Assembly: GCA_044228285.1 (NCBI GenBank)
Contig: JBGAVD010000001.1
Span: forward strand, 124,001 to 188,000
From: JBBATK01 sp044228285
GTDB taxonomy: Bacteria > Bacteroidota > Ignavibacteria > Kapaibacteriales > NICIL-2
Reading direction: 5' to 3'
DNA: 64,000 nucleotides
Part shown: piece by piece, positions 8,501 through 17,785 of the stretch
Position numbering within the stretch: position 1 is the first letter of the stretch
Layout: every line of letters starts with the position of its first letter
Made by a program: the position numbers and the translations under genes
The notes under the pieces: model-generated
Database searches by the model: none
What the model was told of the DNA's origin: nothing
Seen by the model: the letters and a program-made list of their open reading frames with translations, nothing else

Positions 8501-9424
8501 AACCTTCGCGAGAAGTTCGATAAGGGTGATTTGGTACCTGAGCTTTTGACTACCGACAACCCATGGGTTGCGGACAAGAAGGCAATGGCAATGACCACTA
8601 CACTTGTCGACAACTACCTCAAGCGTCGTAATGAGCTACAGGGTCAGGCACGCGTCGATCGCAACAAGATTGCTCAGGGTGATGAACTTCAGCCAGGCAT
8701 TTTGCAAATGGCTAAGGTCTACATCGCAAAGAAGCGCAAGCTTCAAGTGGGTGATAAGATGGCAGGTCGTCACGGTAATAAGGGTATTGTTTCGAAGATT
8801 GTGAATGTTGAAGACATGCCATTCTTGCCGGATGGAACACCAGTCGACATCATTCTCAACCCACTTGGTGTACCTTCTCGTATGAATCTTGGTCAGCTCT
8901 ATGAAACAGCGTTGGGCTGGGCTGCCAAGAAATTAGGAGTACACTTTGCGACGCCAATTTTCGATGGTGCGTCATGGGCAGAAGTGAAAGAATTCCTGGA
9001 TAAAGCTGGCTTGCCAAACACCGGAAAGACTGTCTTGTATGATGGTCGTACCGGAGATGCCTTCCACCACGAAGTAACAGTGGGCGTGATTTACATGCTG
9101 AAACTGTCTCACTTGGTTGAAGACAAGATCCACGCTCGTTCCATTGGGCCATACTCACTTATCACTCAACAACCGTTGGGTGGAAAAGCGCAGTTCGGTG
9201 GTCAGCGTTTGGGAGAGATGGAAGTTTGGGCGTTGGAAGCCTACGGAGCTGCTTCCACCTTGCAGGAGATGATCACGGTGAAATCGGACGACGTACAGGG
9301 TCGGGCGAAGATGTATGAAAGCATCGTCAAGGGCGAGAATATGCCGAACCCGAATATCCCTGAGTCCTTCAACGTTTTGGTACGCGAGCTTCAGGGCTTG
9401 TGTCTGGACGTTAAGATCGACTAA
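5585..9424 (+). CDS. rpoB: DNA-directed RNA polymerase subunit beta
   Basis: 1279 aa, slightly shorter than the E. coli protein (1342). The rifampicin region (about residues 466-495) reads [20 protein letters not shown] then SALGPGGL, i.e. the wild-type, drug-sensitive form. [10 protein letters not shown] (about 1058-1067), next to the active site, and the C-terminal [11 protein letters not shown]/LQEM motifs that contact beta' are present. It follows a 564-nt structured spacer after rplL and precedes rpoC by 114 nt, so it is part of the secE-rpoC block. Confidence 0.99.
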   Translation: [1279 protein letters not shown]

Positions 9425-9466
9425 ACAATCCGATCATTACTGATCATCGCTCTTCATGGAGCAGCG

Positions 9467-9479
9467 GAGGCGAAGCCTC
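9467..9479. repeat. mini-hairpin GAGGC-GAA-GCCTC between rpoB and rpoC
   Basis: A perfect 5-bp stem with loop GAA in the 114-nt rpoB-rpoC spacer. The flanked form GCGGAGGCGAAGCCT recurs at about 17958-17971 inside another gene, which suggests a shared origin. Confidence 0.45.
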
Positions 9480-9538
9480 AGTTAGACAGGTACACAAACA
9501 GAAATTCAAACAGACTCCCATACAGGAGATAAAAAATT

Positions 9539-12500
9539 ATGATGCAATCTTTAAGCATACCGCGTCGTGGATTTCGTCAGATTCAGGTTCGAATCTCATC
9601 ACCAGATGATATTCTGAATCGTTCACATGGCGAAGTCACGAAGCCGGAAACGATTAACTATCGTTCGTTCCGACCAGAGAAGGACGGTCTCTTCTGCGAG
9701 AAGATATTTGGTCCAATCCGTGACTGGGAATGCGCCTGCGGAAAGTATAAGAGAATTCGTTACAAAGGAATTGTCTGCGATCGTTGTGGTGTTGAAGTAA
9801 CTCAAAAGTCTGTGCGCCGTGAGCGCATGGGTCACATCATGCTCGCTGTGCCAGTAGTACACATTTGGTTCTTGCGTTCTCTGCCATCAAAGATTGGTGG
9901 CGTTATTGGTATTCCAACCAAGGATGCTGAGCGTATCGTGTATTACGAGTCATACGTGGTTATCCAACCAGGTAGCACAGGTTTGCAGTACAAGGACTTG
10001 TTGACCGAGGAACAGTATCTAGAAGTACTCGCTGCTTTGCCAAAAGCTGAGCGCGATATGGATGATGATGATCCTAGCAAGTTCATTGCTCTCATCGGTG
10101 GAGAAGCAGTGAAGGAATTGCTTCGTCGCATTGATGCAGACGAAGAGTATCCTCGCCTAAAGCAACTTCTTGCTGATGAAACATCACAACAACGTAAAGC
10201 AGACTTGCTCAAGCGTTTGCGCATTCTCGATATGTTCCGTGTACCGCCAGATGGTCGTACACCAAACAAAGCAGAGTGGATGGTACTGGATGTTATCCCA
10301 GTCATCCCACCAGATCTTCGTCCGTTGGTGCCTCTCGAAGGTGGACGTTTCGCTACGTCGGATTTGAACGACCTTTATCGTCGCGTTATCATCCGTAACA
10401 ATCGCTTGAAGCGCTTGATCGATATCAAGGCTCCTGAAGTGATTTTGCGTAATGAGAAGCGCATGTTGCAGGAGGCTGTGGACGCGTTGTTCGACAACTC
10501 ACGTCGCGCCGTTCGTTCCGAATCACAACGTGCACTCAAGTCATTGTCCGATACCTTGAAGGGTAAAACCGGTCGCTTCCGTCAGAACTTGCTCGGTAAG
10601 CGCGTTGACTACTCTGGTCGTTCGGTAATCGTTGTAGGACCTGAGTTGCGTATCTCTGACTGCGGTCTTCCAAAAGACATGGCTGTTGAGCTCTTTAAGC
10701 CATTCATTATTCGCAAGCTCATTGAGCGCGGACACGTGAAGACGGTAAAGAGTGCGAAGAAGATGGTAGAGCGCAAGACAAATGAAGTATGGGATATTCT
10801 CGAGAAGGTGATCGACGGTCACCCAATCCTTCTGAACCGTGCTCCAACACTTCACCGTCTTGGTATTCAAGCATTCCAGCCTCGTCTCATTGAAGGAAAG
10901 GCTATCCAACTTCACCCATTGGTAACAACAGCGTTCAACGCTGACTTTGACGGTGACCAAATGGCTGTTCACGTACCATTGAGTCACGAAGCGCAACTAG
11001 AAGCATTGTTGTTGATGCTTGCACCACACAACATTGTGCATACGCAGAATGGTGAACCGGTAGCAGTACCATCACAAGACATGGTTCTTGGTACCTACTA
11101 CCTCACAAAGATCAAACCAGGTGCGCAAGGCGAAGGCAAAGTCTTCTCTTCAGCGGCTGAAGTCTTGATTGCGCACAACAGCGGTAAGCTTGATTTGCAC
11201 GCTAAGATTAAGGTGCGTGTCAAGTCAGAGATGATTGAAACCTCAACTGGTCGTATCATCTTTAACCGTATTGTTCCAGAAGCCATTGGATTCTTGAATG
11301 AGTTGTTGGCGAAAAAGCGTTTGAAACAGATCATTGGACACTGCTTCCGCACGGTAGGTTTGGCAAAGACGGTAGAGTTCCTTGATAACCTCAAGGACCT
11401 TGGTTTTAGCTACGCTATGCGCGGTGGATTGTCGGTATCCATCCATGACCTTGTTGTTCCTCCGATTAAAGATGAGATCGTAGCAAAGGCTCAAAAGCAA
11501 GTAGATCAGATCCGTTCCTACTACATGAACGGTATTATCTCGAACGGTGAGCGTTACAACAAGATCATCGATACCTGGTCAACCGCAACGAACCAAGTTG
11601 CTGATCGCTTGTACAGCGAATTGCAAAAAGCCAAAGATGGATTCAACGTATTCTGGATGATGCTTGACTCCCAAGCGCGGGGTTCGAAAGAGCAGATTCG
11701 TCAGGTTGCTGGTATGCGTGGATTGATGGCGAAGCCACAGAAGTCCATTACTGGTTCAGCAGGTGAGTTGATTGAAACACCTATTATCTCAAACTTCCGC
11801 GAAGGTTTGTCGATTCTTGAGTACTTCATTTCTACCCACGGTGCTCGTAAGGGTTTGGCGGATACAGCTATGAAGACGGCGGATGCGGGATACCTCACAC
11901 GTCGTTTGCATGATGTTGCACAAGATATGATTGTTACCATGCCAGACTGCGGCACCATTCGTGGTGTTCCAACGCGTGCGTTGAAGGATGGCGAGGAAAT
12001 CAAGGAGACATTGGCAGAGCGTATTCTCGGTCGTGTTGCTTTGAGTGATGTTATCGATCCTGAAAACACAAAGAACGTCATTGTTCGTAAGGGCGATTTG
12101 ATCGACGAAGCGAAAGCCGCAGCGATCGAAACGGCTTCCATTGAAGAAGTCACCATTCGTTCAGTGCTTGCCTGCGAAGCGCGACACGGTGTGTGTGCAA
12201 AGTGCTACGGACGTAACCTCGCATCGGGTCAGATTGTCGACACCGGTGAAGCCGTAGGTACTATCGCATCACAGTCCATCGGTGAGCCAGGTACACAGCT
12301 TACGCTTCGTACCTTCCACACAGGGGGTACCGCTTCCTTGGTTGCATCACAATCAACAGTTCAGTCAAAGGCAGACGGTTTAATCACCTTTGAGAACATT
12401 CGTACGGTGCGCTTCATTGATGATGATGATAATGATGTTGAAGTAGTAGTAAGTCGTTCCGGTGTGATCAACATCATCGAGAAGGATTCAACACGTGTTA

Positions 12501-13837
12501 TCACTCGCTATGATGTTACCTACGGTGCTGTACTGAAGGTTCATGATGGCAAGGCTGTTCACAAGGGAGAATTGCTCTACGAATGGGATCCATACAACGC
12601 AGTAATTATTACTGAGCGCGCTGGTCGTGTTCGTTACAAGGATCTCGTGCTGAACGTTACCTATCGTGAGGAGAATGACGAGCAGACAGGTCACATCGCG
12701 AAGATGGTTATCGATTCACGTGATAAAACCAAGTTCCCAGCTATCGAAGTGGTTGCTGATGACGGTACCGTTATGGCTACCTATAGCATTCCATCGCGTG
12801 CACAAATTATTGTGGACGAGAACGAGTTGCTTGGCGTTGGTGGTAAGCTCGTGAAGATGCCGAGAGATTTAGGTCGTACCCGCGATATCACGGGAGGTTT
12901 GCCACGTGTTACAGAATTGTTCGAAGCACGTTCACCGCAAAACCCTGCTGTTATTGCTGAGATCGACGGTATCATTTCAAAAGATCCAAAACCAAAGCGC
13001 GGAGCGATCACGATTTATGTGACATCACTCGACGGCCAAACCCGCAAAGAATACTCAGCTCCTTCTGGACGCTATATTCTTGTTCAAGACGCGGACTTGG
13101 TTCGTGCTGGTGAGCGCTTAACAGAAGGTGCTATTAATCCGCACGACATTCTGGCAATCAAGGGTACGGCAGCTGTTCAAAGCTACCTCACCAATGAAAT
13201 CCAGGAAGTGTATCGTATGCAGGGTGTGAAGATCAACGATAAGCACATTGAGATTATCGTTCGTCAAATGCTCCAAAAGGTACGCGTTACGGATGGTGGC
13301 GATTCTCGCTATCTCGAGAATGATCAGATCGATCGTATCCTCTTCAACGATGAAAACGAACACCTAAAGAGCTGCGTAGTTGTAGTTGACAAGGGTGATT
13401 CAAAACTCAAGACTGGCGAAGTCATTACACGCAAGCGTTTGAAGGAAGTCAATGACGAGTTGGCGAAGAAAGAGAAGAAGCAAATAAAGGCTCGCAAGGC
13501 TGAACCAGCTATCGCTGAACCTCTCTTGCTTGGTATTACCCAAGCATCCTTGACCACCGAGTCATGGCTCTCAGCTGCTTCCTTCCAGGAAACAACTCGC
13601 GTTCTTTCCGATGCTTCAGCATCAGCGAAGATTGATCACATGCACGGATTGAAAGAGAATATTATCCTCGGACAACTCATCCCAGCAGGTACTGGTTTGC
13701 GCCGCTACCAAGACATGATGGTGAAGAGTTCTGTTGGAAATATTTTCGGAATTGATGCGATTCTCCCTGAAATAACCAGCGACGAACCCGCACCAATCAT
13801 TCCACTCAAACGCGCTCCAAAGAAAGCAACAGTCTAG
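9539..13837 (+). CDS. rpoC: DNA-directed RNA polymerase subunit beta'
   Basis: 1432 aa. The N-terminal zinc site has Cys65, Cys67, Cys80 and Cys83. The catalytic magnesium loop NADFDGDQM has Asp469, Asp471 and Asp473. A second zinc site includes PDCGT (about 804) and Cys879, Cys886 and Cys889. ATG 9539 is ten bases after AGGAG; the Met at 9542 is an alternative. It is the last gene of the block and is closed by a strong terminator 29 bases on. Confidence 0.99.
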   Translation: MMQSLSIPRRGFRQIQVRISSPDDILNRSHGEVTKPETINYRSFRPEKDGLFCEKIFGPIRDWECACGKYKRIRYKGIVCDRCGVEVTQKSVRRERMGHIMLAVPVVHIWFLRSLPSKIGGVIGIPTKDAERIVYYESYVVIQPGSTGLQYKDLLTEEQYLEVLAALPKAERDMDDDDPSKFIALIGGEAVKELLRRIDADEEYPRLKQLLADETSQQRKADLLKRLRILDMFRVPPDGRTPNKAEWMVLDVIPVIPPDLRPLVPLEGGRFATSDLNDLYRRVIIRNNRLKRLIDIKAPEVILRNEKRMLQEAVDALFDNSRRAVRSESQRALKSLSDTLKGKTGRFRQNLLGKRVDYSGRSVIVVGPELRISDCGLPKDMAVELFKPFIIRKLIERGHVKTVKSAKKMVERKTNEVWDILEKVIDGHPILLNRAPTLHRLGIQAFQPRLIEGKAIQLHPLVTTAFNADFDGDQMAVHVPLSHEAQLEALLLMLAPHNIVHTQNGEPVAVPSQDMVLGTYYLTKIKPGAQGEGKVFSSAAEVLIAHNSGKLDLHAKIKVRVKSEMIETSTGRIIFNRIVPEAIGFLNELLAKKRLKQIIGHCFRTVGLAKTVEFLDNLKDLGFSYAMRGGLSVSIHDLVVPPIKDEIVAKAQKQVDQIRSYYMNGIISNGERYNKIIDTWSTATNQVADRLYSELQKAKDGFNVFWMMLDSQARGSKEQIRQVAGMRGLMAKPQKSITGSAGELIETPIISNFREGLSILEYFISTHGARKGLADTAMKTADAGYLTRRLHDVAQDMIVTMPDCGTIRGVPTRALKDGEEIKETLAERILGRVALSDVIDPENTKNVIVRKGDLIDEAKAAAIETASIEEVTIRSVLACEARHGVCAKCYGRNLASGQIVDTGEAVGTIASQSIGEPGTQLTLRTFHTGGTASLVASQSTVQSKADGLITFENIRTVRFIDDDDNDVEVVVSRSGVINIIEKDSTRVITRYDVTYGAVLKVHDGKAVHKGELLYEWDPYNAVIITERAGRVRYKDLVLNVTYREENDEQTGHIAKMVIDSRDKTKFPAIEVVADDGTVMATYSIPSRAQIIVDENELLGVGGKLVKMPRDLGRTRDITGGLPRVTELFEARSPQNPAVIAEIDGIISKDPKPKRGAITIYVTSLDGQTRKEYSAPSGRYILVQDADLVRAGERLTEGAINPHDILAIKGTAAVQSYLTNEIQEVYRMQGVKINDKHIEIIVRQMLQKVRVTDGGDSRYLENDQIDRILFNDENEHLKSCVVVVDKGDSKLKTGEVITRKRLKEVNDELAKKEKKQIKARKAEPAIAEPLLLGITQASLTTESWLSAASFQETTRVLSDASASAKIDHMHGLKENIILGQLIPAGTGLRRYQDMMVKSSVGNIFGIDAILPEITSDEPAPIIPLKRAPKKATV

Positions 13838-13866
13838 TACTTGCTTTTACACACACAATCTCAACG

Positions 13867-13901
13867 AAGCCGTCTTCAGTTTTGAAGACGGCTTTTTTTT
13901 T
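13867..13901 (+). terminator. rho-independent terminator of rpoBC
   Basis: AAGCCGTCTTCA, loop GTTT, TGAAGACGGCTT: a perfect 12-bp stem running into an unbroken T-run ending at 13901. It lies 29 bases after the rpoC stop. Confidence 0.96.
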
Positions 13902-14719
13902 GAGCGTGTTTCGATAAAAGGTCTCCGTGTTTCTTCAAGGATAGATCTGCTGGAGACAGAGAAAGCCTCAGCTGATTGAGACCCTCACGTTGAAGCTTGG
14001 CCCCTCAGATCAAATTGTAGCCCCTCACATAAACTCTAGCCCCGCACGTACACCTGAGACACTCGCTGTATCTCATGCAGAATGCTATTGTACTCGATCA
14101 GCGCTAGCAAGGGAATCGTTTCTCGTTGGTCAGTAGTGAATGTACACAGTGTCAATGACAGATAAGGTATTCACTGATTAGGGTATAAACTGCCACTGTA
14201 TCAATCAGAAGTAGCTGGAAGGAATTTCAGAAGTCTAAGAGAGTTCGAAGTCTTCTACTTGCGGCAATGCAGCTTCTAATCTAAGTACTCAGCATCAGTC
14301 ATCCATGTCAAATGTCGCTCTATTCTTACCGTAAAATTTTGAGCTGGTCTTAACAGTGATGATCTTGATATTGAACTCAGCATTCTCTATATTAATATAG
14401 AATCGTGCTTTTAGATTGCGGCGTGCTTTGGATGAGAGCTTAATATGAATAAAAAGGGCTGCATAGTGAGCGCGTTTGTGCTCGAGAGCAATACAGCTCT
14501 TTACTATTGGATGGTGATTTGAAATCTGCTGTCTCGCGTTGTTATATCATCTGCTACATGTTGTTTCGTAAAGTAGACTGAGCATGGGTTGTCAGTACTT
14601 CGACTTTTCTTTTGTTCTCTTACAATTATATAGGTCCTGAGCTGTTAGCGCTTCGCAGGAAAGTTACACGGATCTGCAGTACCTCGTAAAGTAGAGCGAC
14701 TGCAGGAAAGGAGGGAAGT
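13902..14719. other. 818-bp non-coding stretch after rpoC
   Basis: No supported gene on either strand. It holds the CCCTCA-type repeat at 13965-14046 and a perfect 16-bp AT-rich palindrome TCTATATTAATATAGA at 14386-14401. A small RNA cannot be excluded, but I see no known family (tmRNA, 6S, RNase P). Confidence 0.6.
13965..14046. repeat. CCCTCA repeat, relative of the 23-kb element
   Basis: AAGCCTCAGCTG is followed by TTGAGACCCTCAC, close to the right arm of the inverted repeat at 23183-23209. Then CCCTCA-type cores recur every 20 bases (at about 13981, 14001, 14021 and 14040), so the element pairs a palindromic head with a short tandem tail, as at 23 kb. Confidence 0.6.
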
Positions 14720-15160
14720 ATGAAAGAGTATCTGTTGACCATACGTCATCGGAAGTTGGAAGGACAAGGAATACATCATTCGTCTGCAACAGAGTACGCC
14801 CAGCGCTGCTCCAATTATTATGAGCAGTTGAGAAAAGATGGCGTGTTAGTTCGAGAGATTGCGCTGGATATTGCTGGAATAATCCTTTCAAAAGTTGAGA
14901 CTGGCTGGCATTTGTCTGAGCCTGGTTCTGAAAGCCAAGTCACTATTTGTGCATACATCGTTCAAGCCGAGAGTCTTCCAGACGCAGTCTCCATAGCGCG
15001 CCGGAATCCGGAAGTAGAAACACAAATGGATGTCAGTGTAGAAGTCAGAGAAATTTTACTCAGCGCGAATACTGATGAGTCAAGTGCCGACACAATACAA
15101 CAAGTGTCTGATGTTCTGCATCGCGCTACCTTCACGGCGTTTCCAAATTCATCACAGTAG
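14720..15160 (+). CDS. YciI/DGPF-like domain protein
   Basis: 146 aa with a strong ribosome site (AAAGGAGGG) before ATG 14720. Residues about 84-112 (YIVQAESLPDAVSIARRNPE, then VSVEVREIL) match the end of the YciI-like (YCII/DGPF) fold: a helix after AESL..AV and a final strand VEVREI. The first half (MKEYLLTIRH at the start) fits the first strand of the fold. Members are small dimeric alpha-beta barrels, often beside sigma factors; none is adjacent here. The C-terminal about 30 residues are an unrecognised tail. Function unknown. Confidence 0.75.
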   Translation: MKEYLLTIRHRKLEGQGIHHSSATEYAQRCSNYYEQLRKDGVLVREIALDIAGIILSKVETGWHLSEPGSESQVTICAYIVQAESLPDAVSIARRNPEVETQMDVSVEVREILLSANTDESSADTIQQVSDVLHRATFTAFPNSSQ

Positions 15161-15579
15161 CTTGGTGTTGCTTGGTTCTTTTTTTTGGGGGCACAATGCA
15201 AGCACCTTGCTCTGCACTACTCTGCGTAGAATCAAGTGTTGGCCTGCTCCTTCCTTCCCGCCTGTGTTGAACTATACAATCTCGGCGGTGAACGCTTTCT
15301 ATACAACAGTTGCTTTGTCGTAGACAGTCTGGAAGTGTTCGAGCTTCGCATTGAATATGCCCTGAAGACTGCATAAGCTTATGCACGTAGAGGGACAACA
15401 CACTCAGTTAACTCTAGCCCTTCATCAATTCAAGTCCAGTTTTCTCCTTGGGTCTGGTTGGACTGCAACAGCGTTGGACATAGTTCACGCTAGCCACAAA
15501 AAGAGCCTGTTTCAAAGTCTGAAGGCACTTTTCGCGCTGTTCATTGTAATTTGCTGGTCAACTCAATCAGACAGATACT
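15161..15579. other. 419-bp spacer without a supported gene
   Basis: Starts with a T-rich run (about 15177-15187) shortly after the YciI-like gene, without a clean hairpin before it. Short frames here have no family look. No promoter matching the Bacteroidota consensus was found before 15580. Confidence 0.5.
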
Positions 15580-17715
15580 ATGCTTCAGGTACTTCAGCAT
15601 CTCAAATCGGGCGAACTCAGTATTGACGAAATTCCGGCACCAGGGTGCAGGCAGGGTGGTGTACTTGTTCGCACCATGGCATCGCTCATTAGCGCTGGTA
15701 CAGAGCGCAGTAGTGTGAGTAGTGCGCAAAGCTCTTTGTTGGAGCGTGCCCGCAAACAACCAGACCAGGTGAAACAGGTTTTCGAGATGGTGAAGAAGGA
15801 TGGTTTGATGACCACTGTCAACAAGGTTCTCAATCGTCTGGACTCCTTTAAAACCCTTGGATACAGTGCCGCAGGTATCGTTGTTGAATCACGCTGTGAT
15901 GAGTTTGCTGTAGGCGATCGAGTGGCATGTGCTGGTGCGCAGTTCGCGCACCACGCCGAATACATCTCCGTTCCGAAGAATCTTGTTGCGCGCATACCCG
16001 AATCCGTGTCATTTGATGACGCTGCCTACACAACCGTTGGTGCTATCGCCCTTCAAGGTGTACGTCAGGCTGATGTGCGCTTAGGTGAAACTGTGGTTGT
16101 GATTGGATTGGGATTGTTAGGACAAATCACGGTGCAACTTTTGAAGGCCAGTGGATGTCAGGTCATCGGTTTAGACATTAACGAGTCTCTGTTCGAGCGC
16201 GCAAAGAGCTTTGGTTGTGATGCTACTCTGCCAAGCTCTGCAGACTCACTTCCAACGATTCAGGCACTGAGTGGTGGAATTGGTGTTGATGCTGTCATTA
16301 TCACCGCTAGCACCTTGTCTAATGAACCTGTGCAGCTCTCCATGAAGATGCTGCGTAAAAAAGGCAAGCTGGTCATTGTTGGAGTTACTGGTATGGACAT
16401 CCAACGATCACCGTTCTACGAGAAAGAAATTGATATTCGAATTTCGTGTAGTTACGGTCCTGGACGCTATGACGTTTTGTATGAAGAAGGTGGCGTTGAT
16501 TATCCGGCAGGATATGTACGGTGGACCGAGAACCGCAACATGCAAGCCTTCCTCGATGGTCTGGCACGCAAACATCTCAACATGCAAGCGCTCACGACGC
16601 ATCACTTCAACATACGCGATGCTCAGAAAGCCTACGATCTTGTTACTGGTAAGAACACTGAACCTTCGCTCGGAATTGTGTTGCAATACCCAGAGCGCGA
16701 CAAGGGAACGGAACGTAGTGTGCAGCGTGCTACTTCGGCGAAGGATAGTGTCAATGTTGGACTCGTCGGTGCCGGTAGCTTTGCGCAATCCATGCTCTTG
16801 CCTCCGCTGCAAGCCAACGGCGCGAAAATGATTGCCGTCTCAACATCAACACCAGCTAACGCACACTCCGTTGCAAAGCGCTATGGCTTTAGTGTCGCAT
16901 CCACTAATGGCTCTGAACTCATTGATCATCCAGATGTAAATCTCGTCGTCTGCGCTTCACCTCATAGCTCGCACGCAAGCTACGTGACTCGTGCTCTCAA
17001 AGCTGGAAAGGCGATCTTTGTTGAGAAGCCACTCTGTATCAATGTTGAAGAGTTGGTGCAGATTGATGAAGCGCTGAAGGGAAGTAGTGGACGTGTGATG
17101 GTTGGTTTCAATCGACGTTTCTCCGCGCCTTTTGTGGCAATGAAAAAGTTCTTTGCTGAACGCAAAGATCCATTGCAAATGCTCTATCGCGTGAATGCTG
17201 GCTTCATTCCTAAAACACACTGGATTCAAGCACCTGAACAAGGTGGACGTATCATTGGCGAAGTCTGTCACTTTATTGACTGTATGGTCTATCTTAGCGG
17301 TGCTCTCCCGCAAACCGTTTACGCAGCATCAGTAGTATCGGCGAATTCTCAAGGGGTCAATCACGACAACGTCAGTATCACCATACACTTCAGTGACGGC
17401 TCGCTCGGAACCGTAATTTATACTGCCACTGGTGATGGAGCTCTGCCTAAGGAATACTGCGAAGCACATTGTGAACAGCGCAGTGCTATCATGAATAACT
17501 TCAAAAGCCTGGAACTCTACAGCGCAAAGAAAAAACGTGAGATGAGTTTCAATGGAACGAAGGGGCACGACGAAGAAGTGAAGGCAACTGTACTTGCTGT
17601 GCGAAATGGAACAGAAATGCCAATCTCGTACGAACAGATTCGCGCGATCACAGCAGCAACGCTCGCTGCGGAAGAATCGCTATCCACACAATCTGCAATG
17701 CGCGTTATACTCTAG
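15580..17715 (+). CDS. two-domain oxidoreductase (zinc-type ADH + GFO/IDH/MocA)
   Basis: 711 aa. Residues 1-375 form a medium-chain dehydrogenase unit with the NAD(P) loop VVVIGLGLLGQ (about 171-181). The zinc-binding His/Cys pattern of classical ADHs is not evident. Residues about 390-711 form a GFO/IDH/MocA unit beginning VGLVGAGSF with the conserved VEKPL. Such fused proteins are usually found in polysaccharide gene clusters of Bacteroidota and others and are thought to act on nucleotide sugars. Here it stands alone, convergent with a GT39-like membrane protein, a weak link to glycan metabolism. The substrate is unknown. Confidence 0.85.
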   Translation: MLQVLQHLKSGELSIDEIPAPGCRQGGVLVRTMASLISAGTERSSVSSAQSSLLERARKQPDQVKQVFEMVKKDGLMTTVNKVLNRLDSFKTLGYSAAGIVVESRCDEFAVGDRVACAGAQFAHHAEYISVPKNLVARIPESVSFDDAAYTTVGAIALQGVRQADVRLGETVVVIGLGLLGQITVQLLKASGCQVIGLDINESLFERAKSFGCDATLPSSADSLPTIQALSGGIGVDAVIITASTLSNEPVQLSMKMLRKKGKLVIVGVTGMDIQRSPFYEKEIDIRISCSYGPGRYDVLYEEGGVDYPAGYVRWTENRNMQAFLDGLARKHLNMQALTTHHFNIRDAQKAYDLVTGKNTEPSLGIVLQYPERDKGTERSVQRATSAKDSVNVGLVGAGSFAQSMLLPPLQANGAKMIAVSTSTPANAHSVAKRYGFSVASTNGSELIDHPDVNLVVCASPHSSHASYVTRALKAGKAIFVEKPLCINVEELVQIDEALKGSSGRVMVGFNRRFSAPFVAMKKFFAERKDPLQMLYRVNAGFIPKTHWIQAPEQGGRIIGEVCHFIDCMVYLSGALPQTVYAASVVSANSQGVNHDNVSITIHFSDGSLGTVIYTATGDGALPKEYCEAHCEQRSAIMNNFKSLELYSAKKKREMSFNGTKGHDEEVKATVLAVRNGTEMPISYEQIRAITAATLAAEESLSTQSAMRVIL

Positions 17716-17785
17716 GCTTTTACGCTTTATCATTGGCATTGAACTCAGTTGATAGATAGGTTGAGACTGCGTTATTGCAAGACGC

